Below the pieces are notes generated by a model. It ran no database searches. It saw only the letters and a program-made list of their open reading frames with translations, and was not told the origin of the DNA. A program made the position numbers and the translations under genes. From Bacteroidota bacterium (GTDB taxonomy: Bacteria > Bacteroidota > Bacteroidia > Chitinophagales > Chitinophagaceae), in assembly GCA_023424015.1 (NCBI GenBank), contig JAFAEM010000016.1, forward strand, positions 1 to 64,000: 64,000 bases of DNA, read 5' to 3'. How positions within the stretch are numbered: the stretch's first letter is position 1; every line of letters begins with the position of its first letter. Shown here piece by piece: positions 36,201-44,158 of this stretch.

Positions 36201-36323
36201 GTTTTTATTGATCTCCTTTTTTACCATCTCGGTGATTTGTTTTTTGAAAGCGATCGGAATAATAAATGCAACCGCAACTAAAATCAAGAGTACGATACCC
36301 GTTATTTTGAGTGCCTTTTTCAT
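33276..36323 (-). CDS. AsmA-family envelope protein
   Basis: A protein of 1015 residues. One N-terminal transmembrane helix (residues 5-27) anchors a long periplasmic chain of repeated beta-rich units (VDFSDVSLSLLRHFPKVSISINDLSV; repeated DNTTVNISSGHIEVGNDPVDF-like stretches near 350-370 and 470-490), typical of AsmA/TamB-like bridge proteins. AsmA family members influence outer-membrane lipid and protein homeostasis. The C-terminal AsmA_2-like part ends near residue 940; the last 75 residues are Lys/Gln/Asp-rich and likely coiled coil. Single gene, convergent upstream of tRNA-Pro. Confidence 0.88.
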   Translation of the reverse strand: MKKALKITGIVLLILVAVAFIIPIAFKKQITEMVKKEINKNLDAKVDFSDVSLSLLRHFPKVSISINDLSVVGTGDFATDTLVAAKNIDASVNLISVIKGKDIKVSGVFLQSPRIHALVNKEGKANWDIAKSDTSASDSPDSTASAFKMTLQKYRIRDGYIYYKDETSDMSAEIKGLDHEGSGDFTQDEFTLSTKTNSDAASFTYAAIPYLANTKTKIGADIKIDNKTNTYTFKTDDIELNNLKVSADGSFQLVNDSTYNMDIKFKSPSNEFKDILSLVPAVYKNDFDKIKTSGSALFNGWVKGVYSPQQLPAYDINLEVKDGFFQYPDLPKPVKNIQVAMHLSNPDGQLDNTVVDISRGHLEMDNEPFDFKLLFKNPETSQYIDAVAKGKLDLANVSKFVKLEGNTKLGGLVWADIFAKGNLSAIQAQQGPFSAGGFLDIKNLAYSSNDFPQPIRNGNMRVQLENNGGIADNTTVNISSGHIEVGNDPVDFTLQLRKPVSSVDFSGTAKGRFTLDNVKQFTALEPGTTVAGTLNADLSFNGNKTAIDKGEYDKISLNGTAGLNNLKYASKDYPTGVSIGNTQLTFNQKNITLNNLSGNYLNTNFTANGVLNNLIGYAMQDQALSGNLNVTADKMNLNDWMGTDTATTVSPGESTASEPFLVPGGINFTINAKVDQVRYDKVDYRNINGMLVLNDETVKLQNVRTDALEGTIALNGSYSTRTNKKQPDIAIGYDIKNIDVQKAFFAFNTVQKLMPIGQFLDGKLTSQLTMTGKLNGDMMPNLSTLTGEGTLLLLEGVLKKFAPLEKLANTFQIDELKSISIKDIKNHFEFANGKVLVKPFNLKIKDIELVIGGMHGIDQSIDYAIAMKVPRKYLGTQGNNLVNGLATQASNKGIPVNLGETVNLNVKMGGSITNPSIKTDLKESAGDAITDLKQQAEDFAQAKIDSAKQRAKDSLASVKNQVISDVKEDIKNKIFGNKDTAQTANQSDTTKKSTGEKVKSTLEGLLKKKKKTDGQ

Positions 36324-36426
36324 AGCTTAGACATTGGTTTTCAATAGAATTAATGATTCGACCTATAAAAATGCAAATATAAAGCCATAACGGCAAATGC
36401 GGCTGGTGACGGAAGGAAGTGTCTGG

Positions 36427-37812
36427 TTATGAATGCTTTACGACCCTATCCGCTATCTCAATCGACTGGGTAATGATCGACAGCCCCTCGTCCACCTGTT
36501 CTTTCGTAATGGTGAGGGGTGGTGCAATAAAAACATAATTCCACCTTACAAATGTGTACATCCCCAGTTCCCTGATTCTGGCTGCTACCTGGTTCATGGT
36601 TATCATCTCATCAGGTTGGGCATTAAAGGGCGCCAGGGGTTCTTTTGTTGTCCTGTCTTTGACAAGTTCCAGACACCCTAGTAGTCCTGTATTTCTCCAG
36701 TCACCAATGCTGGGATGTTTTTGTTTTAATTGTTCGATCTCATCGTCAATATAACGACCCATTTGGGCTGCATTTGTTACGAGGTCGTCATCCTCGTATA
36801 CCTGCAGGGTTTCCAAAGCAGCGGCGCAGCTTACGGGATGCGCCGAGTAGGTGAGGCCCAGCGGCAACATGGTCTCATTATATTTTGCAGCGATGCGACC
36901 GGTTACCATCAGGCAGCCAAGCGGGAGGTAACCCGATGTAAGTCCCTTGGCCATACATATCATATCGGGTATGATATCGTGATGCTGGAAACCAAACCAT
37001 TTGCCGGTGCGACCAAAACCACTCATCACTTCGTCGATGATCAGGAGTATGCCATATTTATCGCAGATCTCTCTCACCTGTTTCAAATAGCCGACGGGGT
37101 ATTTCATACAACCGGAAGAACCTGATTCGCCTTCGAGGAGTATGGCTGCAATATTAGCCGGGCCTTCATAAGAGATGATCCTTTCTAATTGCGAAATGTT
37201 TTCTTTTAAAAAATTTTCTTCTCCGCGTTCCCAGCGATACAGGTAAGGAAGATCGAAATGTATAAAATTGGGTGCCTGCTGGTCATCCACCGATAAACGC
37301 CGGGGATCACCGCTGGCAGAGATAGCACCATAAGAAGCGCCGTGGTATGACTGGTAGCGTGTCAGAATTTTGTGACGACCGGTATAATGCCGGGCCAGTT
37401 TGATGGCATTGTCGATAGCACTTGCTCCGCAAAGCGTAAAGAAAACTTTGTTCAAATCTCCCGGGCAAAGCCCTGCGAGTTTTTTTCCCAGTTCACCCCG
37501 CACATTTGTTACACAGGATGGTGTTACATATGAAACTTGCTTCATTTGCCTGATCACGGCTTCTGTTATTCTCTGGTTGCCATGACCAATATTTACATTC
37601 ATCAAGCCAGAAGAAAAATCGATATACTTTTTTCCGTCGTAGTCGTAGAGATACACCCCTTCTGCATGTTGCACAGCAATAGGGTTAGTACCTTTTTGTT
37701 TACTCCAGGAAAAAAGGGTGTAGTCCTGGTTGTTCTCAACGATGGATTCTCTGGTAACTGTATGCGAAATATCAGGTTGAGAAGTTTTGGTGATTGATCG
37801 TGGGCTATCCAT
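36427..37812 (-). CDS. class III aminotransferase (omega-amino acid type)
   Basis: A PLP enzyme of about 461 residues. DYDGKKYIDFSSGLMNVNIGH at the N-terminus, GASAIDNAIKLARHYTGRHKI, YQSYHGAS, LLIIDEVMSGFGRTGKWFG (Asp binding the pyridine N), and ICMAKGLTSGYLPLG with the Schiff-base Lys. This is the fold of beta-alanine/4-aminobutyrate/adenosyl-methionine aminotransferases. The ATG at 37812 is preferred; ATGs at 37845 and 37881 are possible but add an unconserved-looking, A/T-rich extension. The MmsA gene lies just upstream on the same strand, suggesting a beta-alanine or beta-aminoisobutyrate substrate. Confidence 0.87.
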   Translation of the reverse strand: MDSPRSITKTSQPDISHTVTRESIVENNQDYTLFSWSKQKGTNPIAVQHAEGVYLYDYDGKKYIDFSSGLMNVNIGHGNQRITEAVIRQMKQVSYVTPSCVTNVRGELGKKLAGLCPGDLNKVFFTLCGASAIDNAIKLARHYTGRHKILTRYQSYHGASYGAISASGDPRRLSVDDQQAPNFIHFDLPYLYRWERGEENFLKENISQLERIISYEGPANIAAILLEGESGSSGCMKYPVGYLKQVREICDKYGILLIIDEVMSGFGRTGKWFGFQHHDIIPDMICMAKGLTSGYLPLGCLMVTGRIAAKYNETMLPLGLTYSAHPVSCAAALETLQVYEDDDLVTNAAQMGRYIDDEIEQLKQKHPSIGDWRNTGLLGCLELVKDRTTKEPLAPFNAQPDEMITMNQVAARIRELGMYTFVRWNYVFIAPPLTITKEQVDEGLSIITQSIEIADRVVKHS

Positions 37813-37934
37813 TTCGCTGAATTTAAAATTGTTGATATTGTTCATCCCAATGGGTATCGCGATGATAGCTGTTTTTGTCAAAACCGGAAACTATAAATTG
37901 CCGGTGTTAAAACCGATCTATCGTCTTTAAAATA

Positions 37935-39392
37935 TCAACTCATCCAATTAATACCGGCCTCAGGATTCCATTTGGTTGTGCTCTTTTTTAGTTTCGTCCA
38001 GAATTCAATCGAACTTTTACCTGTAATATCTCCAACCCCGAATTTACTTTCATTCCATCCGCCAAAAGAAAATGGTTCACGCGGTACTGGCACACCGATG
38101 TTTACACCGATCATGCCGGCACTGGCGCGATCGATGATATAACGTGCCATGCCTCCATTTTGAGTAAACACCGATGCTGCATTACCATATGGATTTGCAT
38201 TTTCTATCTCAAGTGCTTCATCCACCGTGTTGGTGCGTATGATACTGATCACCGGACCGAATATTTCTTCCCTCGCCACGCTCATTTCCGGTTTTACATA
38301 ATCAATCACGGTTGGACCTACATAGGTTCCGCTCTCTTTTCCCTTTACAGTTGCATTTCTTCCGTCTACCAGTATTTTTGCTCCATCCTGTTCGGCTTCG
38401 GTTATATATCGTTCAATACGTTCTTTTGATTCTTTGCTGATCACAGCGCCGAGATTCTCACCAGGAATGATCTTTTTGGCTTCCTCGCAAATACGATCGA
38501 TGATATGGTCAATATTACCTACACCAACCATCGCTGAAGCGGCCATGCAACGTTGCCCGGCACAGCCGCTCATGCTTGCGGCTACGTTTTGCGCTGTCAT
38601 TGCCGGGATAGCATCGGGTAATACCATCAGGTGATTTTTTGCACCGCCGAGTGCCAGGCATCGTTTAAAATTTGAAGTTGATCGCTGGTAAACGATCTTG
38701 GCCACTTTTGTTGATCCTACAAAAGACACGGCTTCGATTCCAGGATGATCACAAATAGCCTGAACGATCTCGCTGTCGCCGTTGACGATACTGAATACAC
38801 CATCGGGTAAGCCTGCTTCTTTCAATAGTAGGGCAATACGCCCGCAGCTCAGCGGCACTTTTTCTGAAGGTTTAATGATCATGCAGTTTCCCAATGCGAT
38901 CGCGTTGGGAATGGTCCAGTTAGGAACCATGGAAGGAAAGTTGAAAGGCACGATGGATGCAACAACACCCAGCGGTACGTGCTCAGTCCTGCATTCCACC
39001 CCGCGGCTGACTTCCAGTATTTCACCAGTGATCAATTGTGGTAAAGAAGTGGCAAATTCAGTCAACTCTATACTTTTCTCCACTTCCGCCAGGGCTTCGG
39101 AATATGTTTTACCATTTTCCTCCTGCACCAGTTCGGCGAGTTCACGACTATGTTTTTCCAGTAAATATTTATAACGAAAAAAAACCTGCACTCTTTCTTT
39201 TATGGGCGTCTTGCTCCATCCTGGAAATGCTGCTTTAGCGTGCTTTACGGCGTTGTCCAGTTCGGCGGCACCCGATAGCGGTACTTTCGAAAGCAGGCTG
39301 CCATCAAGAGGCGAGATAATATCCAGGGTGCGGTCGCTGGTGGAATCGACGAATTTGCCAGCAATGAAATTCTGAACTTGGGGATATTTCAT
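37935..39392 (-). CDS. mmsA: CoA-acylating methylmalonate-semialdehyde dehydrogenase
   Basis: An enzyme of 485 residues that converts (methyl)malonate semialdehyde to propionyl- or acetyl-CoA with NAD+. Aldehyde dehydrogenase fold: VPFNFPSMVPNWTIPNAIA, GSTKVAKIVYQ, GGAKNHLMVLPDA (the AKNH signature of this subfamily) and GCAGQRCMA with the catalytic Cys. An ATG at 39461 would add 23 basic residues not expected in the family; MKYPQVQNFIAGKF at 39392 is a good family start. Paired with the aminotransferase downstream for valine, pyrimidine or beta-alanine breakdown. Confidence 0.93.
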   Translation of the reverse strand: MKYPQVQNFIAGKFVDSTSDRTLDIISPLDGSLLSKVPLSGAAELDNAVKHAKAAFPGWSKTPIKERVQVFFRYKYLLEKHSRELAELVQEENGKTYSEALAEVEKSIELTEFATSLPQLITGEILEVSRGVECRTEHVPLGVVASIVPFNFPSMVPNWTIPNAIALGNCMIIKPSEKVPLSCGRIALLLKEAGLPDGVFSIVNGDSEIVQAICDHPGIEAVSFVGSTKVAKIVYQRSTSNFKRCLALGGAKNHLMVLPDAIPAMTAQNVAASMSGCAGQRCMAASAMVGVGNIDHIIDRICEEAKKIIPGENLGAVISKESKERIERYITEAEQDGAKILVDGRNATVKGKESGTYVGPTVIDYVKPEMSVAREEIFGPVISIIRTNTVDEALEIENANPYGNAASVFTQNGGMARYIIDRASAGMIGVNIGVPVPREPFSFGGWNESKFGVGDITGKSSIEFWTKLKKSTTKWNPEAGINWMS

Positions 39393-39477
39393 AATTATTT
39401 TGAAGATGTTTATAAAGAAATTACGGTCCTGATAAATATACTTAATTTGGCATGAACCCATTTAAAGAAATTGCAGT

Positions 39478-40068
39478 ATGACACCACAACGATTGGAAAG
39501 ATTGTCGACCGTGCTGAACAAAAGACAGGATGATATCACCGTCGTATTGGAAAATGTTTTTGATCCCCATAATATTTCCGCTGTCATGCGTACCTGCGAC
39601 GCCGTAGGTATCCAGGATATTTATATTCTCAATACAAAGATCCCCAGGCACAAAAAATGGGGCGCCAAAAGCTCCTCGAGTGCCAGGAAATGGCTAACGG
39701 TCCACCAGTTTGAGAACGCGCAGGAATGTTTCTCATCCCTGCGTAAAGCCTATTCATCCATTTTAACTACTCATTTGAGTGCTGATGCCGTAGGTTTGTA
39801 CGAGCTTGATCTTACAAAAAGCGTGGCACTGGTCTTTGGTAATGAACATAGCGGTGTGAGTGAAGAGATAAGGGCGCTTGCGGATGGCAATTTTATCATC
39901 CCACAGGTTGGGATCATCCGGTCGCTCAACATCAGCGTAGCCTGCGCCGTGACGGTATATGAGGCCTACCGTCAAAAAAAACTGGCTGGTCATTACGAAC
40001 AAAGGAAATTGGAAGCCGGCAGGTATGATAACCTGATGGCAGAATGGAGTCTCAATAAGAATTCTTAA
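39478..40068 (+). CDS. trmH: tRNA (guanosine-18-2'-O)-methyltransferase
   Basis: A SPOUT-fold protein of 196 residues with motif 1 VLENVFDPHNISAVMRTCDAVG, motif 2 LVFGNEHSGVSEE, and motif 3 IIPQVGIIRSLNISVACAVTVYEAYRQ. Start, length and the RxxxRL...RQDDIT N-terminus align with TrmH, which methylates the 2'-O of G18 in the tRNA D loop using AdoMet. Divergent from mmsA with about 85 bp between starts, and followed 10 bp later by the thioredoxin-like gene. Confidence 0.9.
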   Translation: MTPQRLERLSTVLNKRQDDITVVLENVFDPHNISAVMRTCDAVGIQDIYILNTKIPRHKKWGAKSSSSARKWLTVHQFENAQECFSSLRKAYSSILTTHLSADAVGLYELDLTKSVALVFGNEHSGVSEEIRALADGNFIIPQVGIIRSLNISVACAVTVYEAYRQKKLAGHYEQRKLEAGRYDNLMAEWSLNKNS

Positions 40069-40078
40069 AGCATACCTT

Positions 40079-40564
40079 ATGACTGCAAAGTTATTAGCCG
40101 TCGCGCTTGTCCTGTTTTTCACTGGTGCAATATCCGCCCAGGAGACCCGGAAAATAAAGATCACTGATCTGGAAAAAGTAATTGAGAAGAGTACCAAACC
40201 CCTTGTGATCAATTTCTGGGCTACATTCTGTAAACCCTGTATGGAAGAGATCCCCTATTTTCAAAAGCTTGGAAAAAAATATGCCGGGCAGGGTGTAGAG
40301 ATCCTGCTGGTAAGCCTGGACATGAAGGACGATTATCCCGCCAAAGTGAGCAATTTTATCAGGAAACAGCGTATTGACCTACCCACAGCCTGGCTCGATG
40401 AAACAAATGCGGATTATTTCTGTCCAAAAATCGACAATAACTGGTCAGGTGCTATTCCTGCAACCCTGTTTGTCAATAACAAAAAAAATTACAGGAAATT
40501 CACCGAAGATTCCCTTACGGAAGCCCAATTGGAGACAGAGATAAAGGCTGTCATTGGAAATTAG
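40079..40564 (+). CDS. TlpA-like thioredoxin-fold protein, periplasmic
   Basis: A protein of 161 residues with a signal peptide (MTAKLLAVALVLFFTGAISAQ) and a thioredoxin fold: INFWATFCKPCMEEIPYF holds the redox pair Cys51/Cys54, and GAIPATLFVNN gives the cis-Pro. Likely a periplasmic thiol-disulfide reductant of the TlpA/ResA group. It directly follows trmH on the same strand. Confidence 0.88.
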   Translation: MTAKLLAVALVLFFTGAISAQETRKIKITDLEKVIEKSTKPLVINFWATFCKPCMEEIPYFQKLGKKYAGQGVEILLVSLDMKDDYPAKVSNFIRKQRIDLPTAWLDETNADYFCPKIDNNWSGAIPATLFVNNKKNYRKFTEDSLTEAQLETEIKAVIGN

Positions 40565-40598
40565 CCTAATGATCCGGGTAGTATAGGAGCATTTTTTT

Positions 40599-40787
40599 CT
40601 ACCCTGCTTTTTCCTGCCTTCCTGCCTGTTTTAGCAAATAAACGAAACAAACCCCTGCACAAAAACTAACAATGGCAAGGATCATTCCCAGGGTGCTGCC
40701 TGCCTGCAGACTTTTGGCAATTGAATAACCCACCATAACCATAAACCCCAAAATAATGCAGCGGCTTAATAGTGAACGGTACAGCAT
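40599..40787 (-). CDS. small two-helix membrane protein
   Basis: A protein of 62 residues with two hydrophobic helices (about 8-26 and 32-52) joined by a short polar turn, ending in a charged tail RQEKAG. The hydropathy pattern is that of a real small membrane protein rather than chance. No family recognised, and no operon partner; it is convergent with the TlpA-like gene. Confidence 0.5.
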   Translation of the reverse strand: MLYRSLLSRCIILGFMVMVGYSIAKSLQAGSTLGMILAIVSFCAGVCFVYLLKQAGRQEKAG

Positions 40788-40903
40788 AAGCGTGGTTTTA
40801 GGTGATAAAAACGGTTAGCAATGGGATGCAGGCACGGAAATTTTCCATATCAATTTTAAAGGATCCGAGTTGGCGGGCGTAAAAAATCTTTTGGATTTGG
40901 GAT

Positions 40904-40940
40904 AGTAAGAAGGCCTGCTTTTGGGGCGGGCCTTCTTACT
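40904..40940 (-). terminator. hairpin downstream of the redoxin gene
   Basis: AGTAAGAAGGCC (40904-40915) pairs perfectly with GGCCTTCTTACT (40929-40940), 12 bp. It lies 34 bp beyond the stop of the minus-strand redoxin gene. There is no clear T run, so strength is uncertain. Confidence 0.5.
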
Positions 40941-40974
40941 GAATTAATTCGAATCCAATCCGTGCATGTGGAGC

Positions 40975-41574
40975 TTATAGTCTCTTTATAGAGCAGCCCA
41001 CAAAGCGTGTTTTTGCCGTGGATACATCTTTACCACCAACCATCTCTTCTATAGCGATCTTTGCATGCTTGCGGGTTACTTCATCGGGGCCATTGGCATT
41101 ATCGTCGATGGCGCCATGGTAAACCAGTTTGCCGGTTTTATCAAACAGGAATATTTCAGGTGTACGGGTTGCGCCGAAAGCATCGGCCATGGCGGAGTTC
41201 TCATCGAGCACATAGCTAAACTCATAACCCTGGTCCTTGCCATATGATTTCATGTCTTCAAACGATTCACCCCTGTCGCGGGTGGCTTCGTTGGGATTGA
41301 GCAGGATCACCCCCACTTCATTATCGACAGCGATCTTAGCAGTTTCCAAAGTGCGCGACTGGTATTTACCAACAACCGGGCAGGTATTGCAACTGAACAT
41401 GACCAGCAGCCCGTTTTTTTTCATGATATCTTTAAACGAAACCTCTTTGCCGGAAATGTCCTTCATTTTCTTTTCCGGGGATGGCAGTGTGGATCCGATC
41501 GGAAGCGGGTCGCTGGCAGGTATTAATAAAAAAGCCAGGGCCGCAACAGGGAAGATTGAAAAAAGCTTTTTCAT
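40975..41574 (-). CDS. secreted redoxin (AhpC/TSA-like)
   Basis: A protein of 199 residues with a signal peptide (MKKLFSIFPVAALAFLLIPA). Thioredoxin-like fold of the AhpC/TSA-redoxin type: LVMFSCNTCPVVGKYQ with Cys62/Cys65, and ATRTPEIFLFDKTGKLVYHGAIDD with the cis-Pro. An additional Cys near the C-terminus (FVGCSIKR) is found in homologues of this Bacteroidota group. Likely acts on thiols or peroxides in the periplasm. Single gene. Confidence 0.86.
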   Translation of the reverse strand: MKKLFSIFPVAALAFLLIPASDPLPIGSTLPSPEKKMKDISGKEVSFKDIMKKNGLLVMFSCNTCPVVGKYQSRTLETAKIAVDNEVGVILLNPNEATRDRGESFEDMKSYGKDQGYEFSYVLDENSAMADAFGATRTPEIFLFDKTGKLVYHGAIDDNANGPDEVTRKHAKIAIEEMVGGKDVSTAKTRFVGCSIKRL

Positions 41575-41728
41575 CTGTTTTTAATTTACGGTTAATGCGG
41601 GTGATTGGGTGGAACTGTTTTAAGTATTTGCCGGCAAGAAGGGAAGACGGAAAGATTAAAATCCATCATGCCTGTACCCTCCCTACGATTTACTTTAAAA
41701 CTAAGCTCTTTACAAATTTCAACAAAAA

Positions 41729-42703
41729 TCATGCGGAATGGATGCCGCCGGCAAGGTTATTATTCCTTTCGTCCACTTCGTGCTTCAGGGAGTTGATACT
41801 AACATTGAGTTCAAACCCGATCAGGAGTACCAGCGAGTTGAAGTAGATCAACAGCATCAGGATCAATACAGTGCTGATGGAACCATAGAGCTCGTTATAG
41901 TTCGAAAAATTGCTTACCCAATAGGAAAAAGCAGCGGTAAAAACTATCATCAGGAAGGTGGCGAGTATAGAACCGGGATTGATCAGTTTCCACCGTTTGT
42001 GTACGGCCGGGGCATAACGGTAGATCAGCGAGATGGCGAAAAAGAACATCAGGATGATAACGATCCAGCGCAGGTTATGAATGACGGTGATCAGTACGGT
42101 ATTGGTAACGCCCAGCCATCTCAATACAGATCCCTGCATGATAAGCGCCAACAGCGAGACGAAAAGTAATACAAATAAAACCAGGGTAAGGCGGATGGCT
42201 ACCAGTCTTTCATTTATATCGCTTCTTTTAGTAAAGCCAATATAGTTACGATCGAAAGAACGCATAATACCCATCACCGCGTTGGAAGAGAAAAACATCG
42301 CCAGCAGAAAACCGGTTGAGAGCAAACCGGTGCGAGGCTTATTCAAAATATCAGACAGGAAATTTATAAGCGCACCGTTATTTCTTTCGCCGGGCATCAC
42401 ATCTTTGATCAAAGCAAACATCTGGTTGACAAATGCCTGTGAAATGGGGAGGTAGGGGATAAGTGTAAACAAAAAAATGATAGCGGGTGGGATCGTCATT
42501 GTGAAATTGAAGGCGATGGCTGAAGCCCTTTCTGTAAATCCGGTTTTTTGAGCCTGCATGAAAAAAAACCTGATCACATCAAACAAAGGGATACCCTGGA
42601 AACCCGGCAGAAGGATCTTCTTGCTCTTCCGGATCAGGAAGCTGACTGGCTTAGATACCAGGAACTTCCTTTTCAACTGTGTGAGCAGGTGAATGCTGAT
42701 CAT
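41729..42703 (-). CDS. YihY/BrkB-family inner-membrane protein
   Basis: A protein of 324 residues with six predicted transmembrane helices; GFTERASAIAFNFTMTIPPAIIFLFTLIPYLP, FSSNAVMGIMRSFDRNY and GSISTVLILMLLIYFNSLVLLIGFELN are characteristic of the YihY/BrkB family. Molecular role in most bacteria is unsettled. It starts inside the end of mltG (4-bp ATGA overlap), implying coupled translation. Confidence 0.92.
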   Translation of the reverse strand: MISIHLLTQLKRKFLVSKPVSFLIRKSKKILLPGFQGIPLFDVIRFFFMQAQKTGFTERASAIAFNFTMTIPPAIIFLFTLIPYLPISQAFVNQMFALIKDVMPGERNNGALINFLSDILNKPRTGLLSTGFLLAMFFSSNAVMGIMRSFDRNYIGFTKRSDINERLVAIRLTLVLFVLLFVSLLALIMQGSVLRWLGVTNTVLITVIHNLRWIVIILMFFFAISLIYRYAPAVHKRWKLINPGSILATFLMIVFTAAFSYWVSNFSNYNELYGSISTVLILMLLIYFNSLVLLIGFELNVSINSLKHEVDERNNNLAGGIHSA

Positions 42704-43710
42704 CTGATATTTCTTTTGTTCAATTCCTTCTGATAGATCCTTGCATATTTCATGTGGTCGGCATAGTTGGTCGTGAAAATATGTGAACCATCAAAGGCAC
42801 TGCTGGCAACAAAATATAGATAGTCGGTCTTCGGTGAATCCAGGACGGCATCAATGGTTTGAAGATCCGGCGTGCAGATCGGGCCTGGCGGCAAACCTTT
42901 ATTGATATAGGTATTGTACGGAGACTCCGTCGCGAGATGGGTTTTCAATATTCTTTTTAATCCAAAATTTCGCATGGCAAACTTCACTGTCGGGTCGGCC
43001 TGCAACGGCATTCCTTTGGCGATCCTGTTTAAGTACACACTGGCTACGTTGGGTTTGTCGGTTTTTGAATTCGTTTCCTCATCAATAATGGAGGCTAGCG
43101 TCGAGACCTGTAGGGGTGTGAGGCCCAGGTTGGCGGCTTTTTGTTTTCGCTCATCGTTCCAGAATATTTTATACGCGGTATGAAATTGTTCAAAGATCCT
43201 GCCCGGCGTGGTATTCCACCGGATAGTATAGGTATAAGGCATGGCGGCCGCCATAGCCGTATTGGTGTCGAGACCATACTGTTGAAGAGAATCGGGGCTG
43301 TTGAGAAACCGGATCATTTCCAGGGAATCACATTCGAAGTTCTTCCCAATCCGTGAGGCCAGGGTTTCCTTTGTCCTGATTTTTGTGATCACAAAGTTGA
43401 CCGGTGAGTGTTGGCCATTTCTCAGCATTCTCGCCAGGCTCAAAAGGCTCATGCCCTGCTTGATCTCATAGCGACCCGGACGGACGGTCTTATAGCCGAT
43501 GAACTTAGCAGTTTGGTCAAACCATTTAATGCCCTTTACAATACCCTGGTTATAGAGTTCAGCCCGCACCATCTCATAATCGGCGCCTGTGGGGATGTAC
43601 AGGTATTTTTCATTCGGCGCTTTTACAGAGGGTCCCAGGAACTTCCAGGCTGCAAAACCGGCTATTAATAGTATTAAAACAAGGGAAGTGAGTATGATGC
43701 GTTTTTTCAT
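42700..43710 (-). CDS. mltG: endolytic murein transglycosylase
   Basis: A protein of 336 residues with one N-terminal membrane helix (about 5-22), a LysM-like segment (VRPGRYEIKQGMSLLSLARMLRNG) and the YceG catalytic domain: ASIIDEETNSKTDKPNVASVYLNRI with the catalytic Glu, MPLQADPTVKFAM, and YNTYINKGLPPGPI. MltG cleaves nascent glycan strands near the inner membrane and sets their length. Co-transcribed with the BrkB gene. A terminator separates it from secG upstream. Confidence 0.93.
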   Translation of the reverse strand: MKKRIILTSLVLILLIAGFAAWKFLGPSVKAPNEKYLYIPTGADYEMVRAELYNQGIVKGIKWFDQTAKFIGYKTVRPGRYEIKQGMSLLSLARMLRNGQHSPVNFVITKIRTKETLASRIGKNFECDSLEMIRFLNSPDSLQQYGLDTNTAMAAAMPYTYTIRWNTTPGRIFEQFHTAYKIFWNDERKQKAANLGLTPLQVSTLASIIDEETNSKTDKPNVASVYLNRIAKGMPLQADPTVKFAMRNFGLKRILKTHLATESPYNTYINKGLPPGPICTPDLQTIDAVLDSPKTDYLYFVASSAFDGSHIFTTNYADHMKYARIYQKELNKRNIR

Positions 43711-43763
43711 CCTGTTCCAGTTTTTCCGATCATAAAGGATTTAGATAAAACAAGTTAAATAAA

Positions 43764-43788
43764 AAACCCTGTCTTTGCGACAGGGTTT
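43764..43788 (-). terminator. terminator of secG
   Basis: AAACCCTGTC pairs with GACAGGGTTT around TTTGC. On the minus strand the stem is followed by TTTATTT, so it ends transcription coming from secG. Confidence 0.8.
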
Positions 43789-43809
43789 AGAAATATTAGA
43801 AGTATTTTC

Positions 43810-44157
43810 CTATTTATTAAGTGTATCGGGGAGTGTAATCGTATTTGAAGGCTGATCCGCAGGAGGTGCAACTGGAGTAGTTACAGGCAATTGCGCATCA
43901 CTGGCCCTGCTCGGTCCGGTAGACGTACTATTGTTAGAAATAAAAAAAGCGGAAAACAGGCATAGTACACCTACGATAGCGGCGAAGATCCAGGTACCTT
44001 TTTCCAGGACATCGGTGGTTTGTTTCACACCCATAAACTGGTTACTGAAACCAGCAATACTTCCCGACAGTCCACCACCTTTAGGGTTTTGAATCAATAC
44101 GATAAGGCCGAGCACCACAGAAGCCAAAAGCACGAGAATCACAAATAAAATGGTCAT
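43810..44157 (-). CDS. secG: preprotein translocase subunit SecG
   Basis: A protein of 115 residues with two transmembrane helices (about 3-22 and 54-73) and the SecG signature VLIQNPKGGGLSGSIAGFSN and MGVKQTTDVLEKGTW between them. A Pro/Thr/Ser-rich tail follows, as in many Bacteroidota SecG proteins. It is part of the SecYEG export channel. One base separates it from the upstream gene (44159), so they share a transcript; a terminator follows. Confidence 0.93.
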   Translation of the reverse strand: MTILFVILVLLASVVLGLIVLIQNPKGGGLSGSIAGFSNQFMGVKQTTDVLEKGTWIFAAIVGVLCLFSAFFISNNSTSTGPSRASDAQLPVTTPVAPPADQPSNTITLPDTLNK

Positions 44158-44158
44158 A

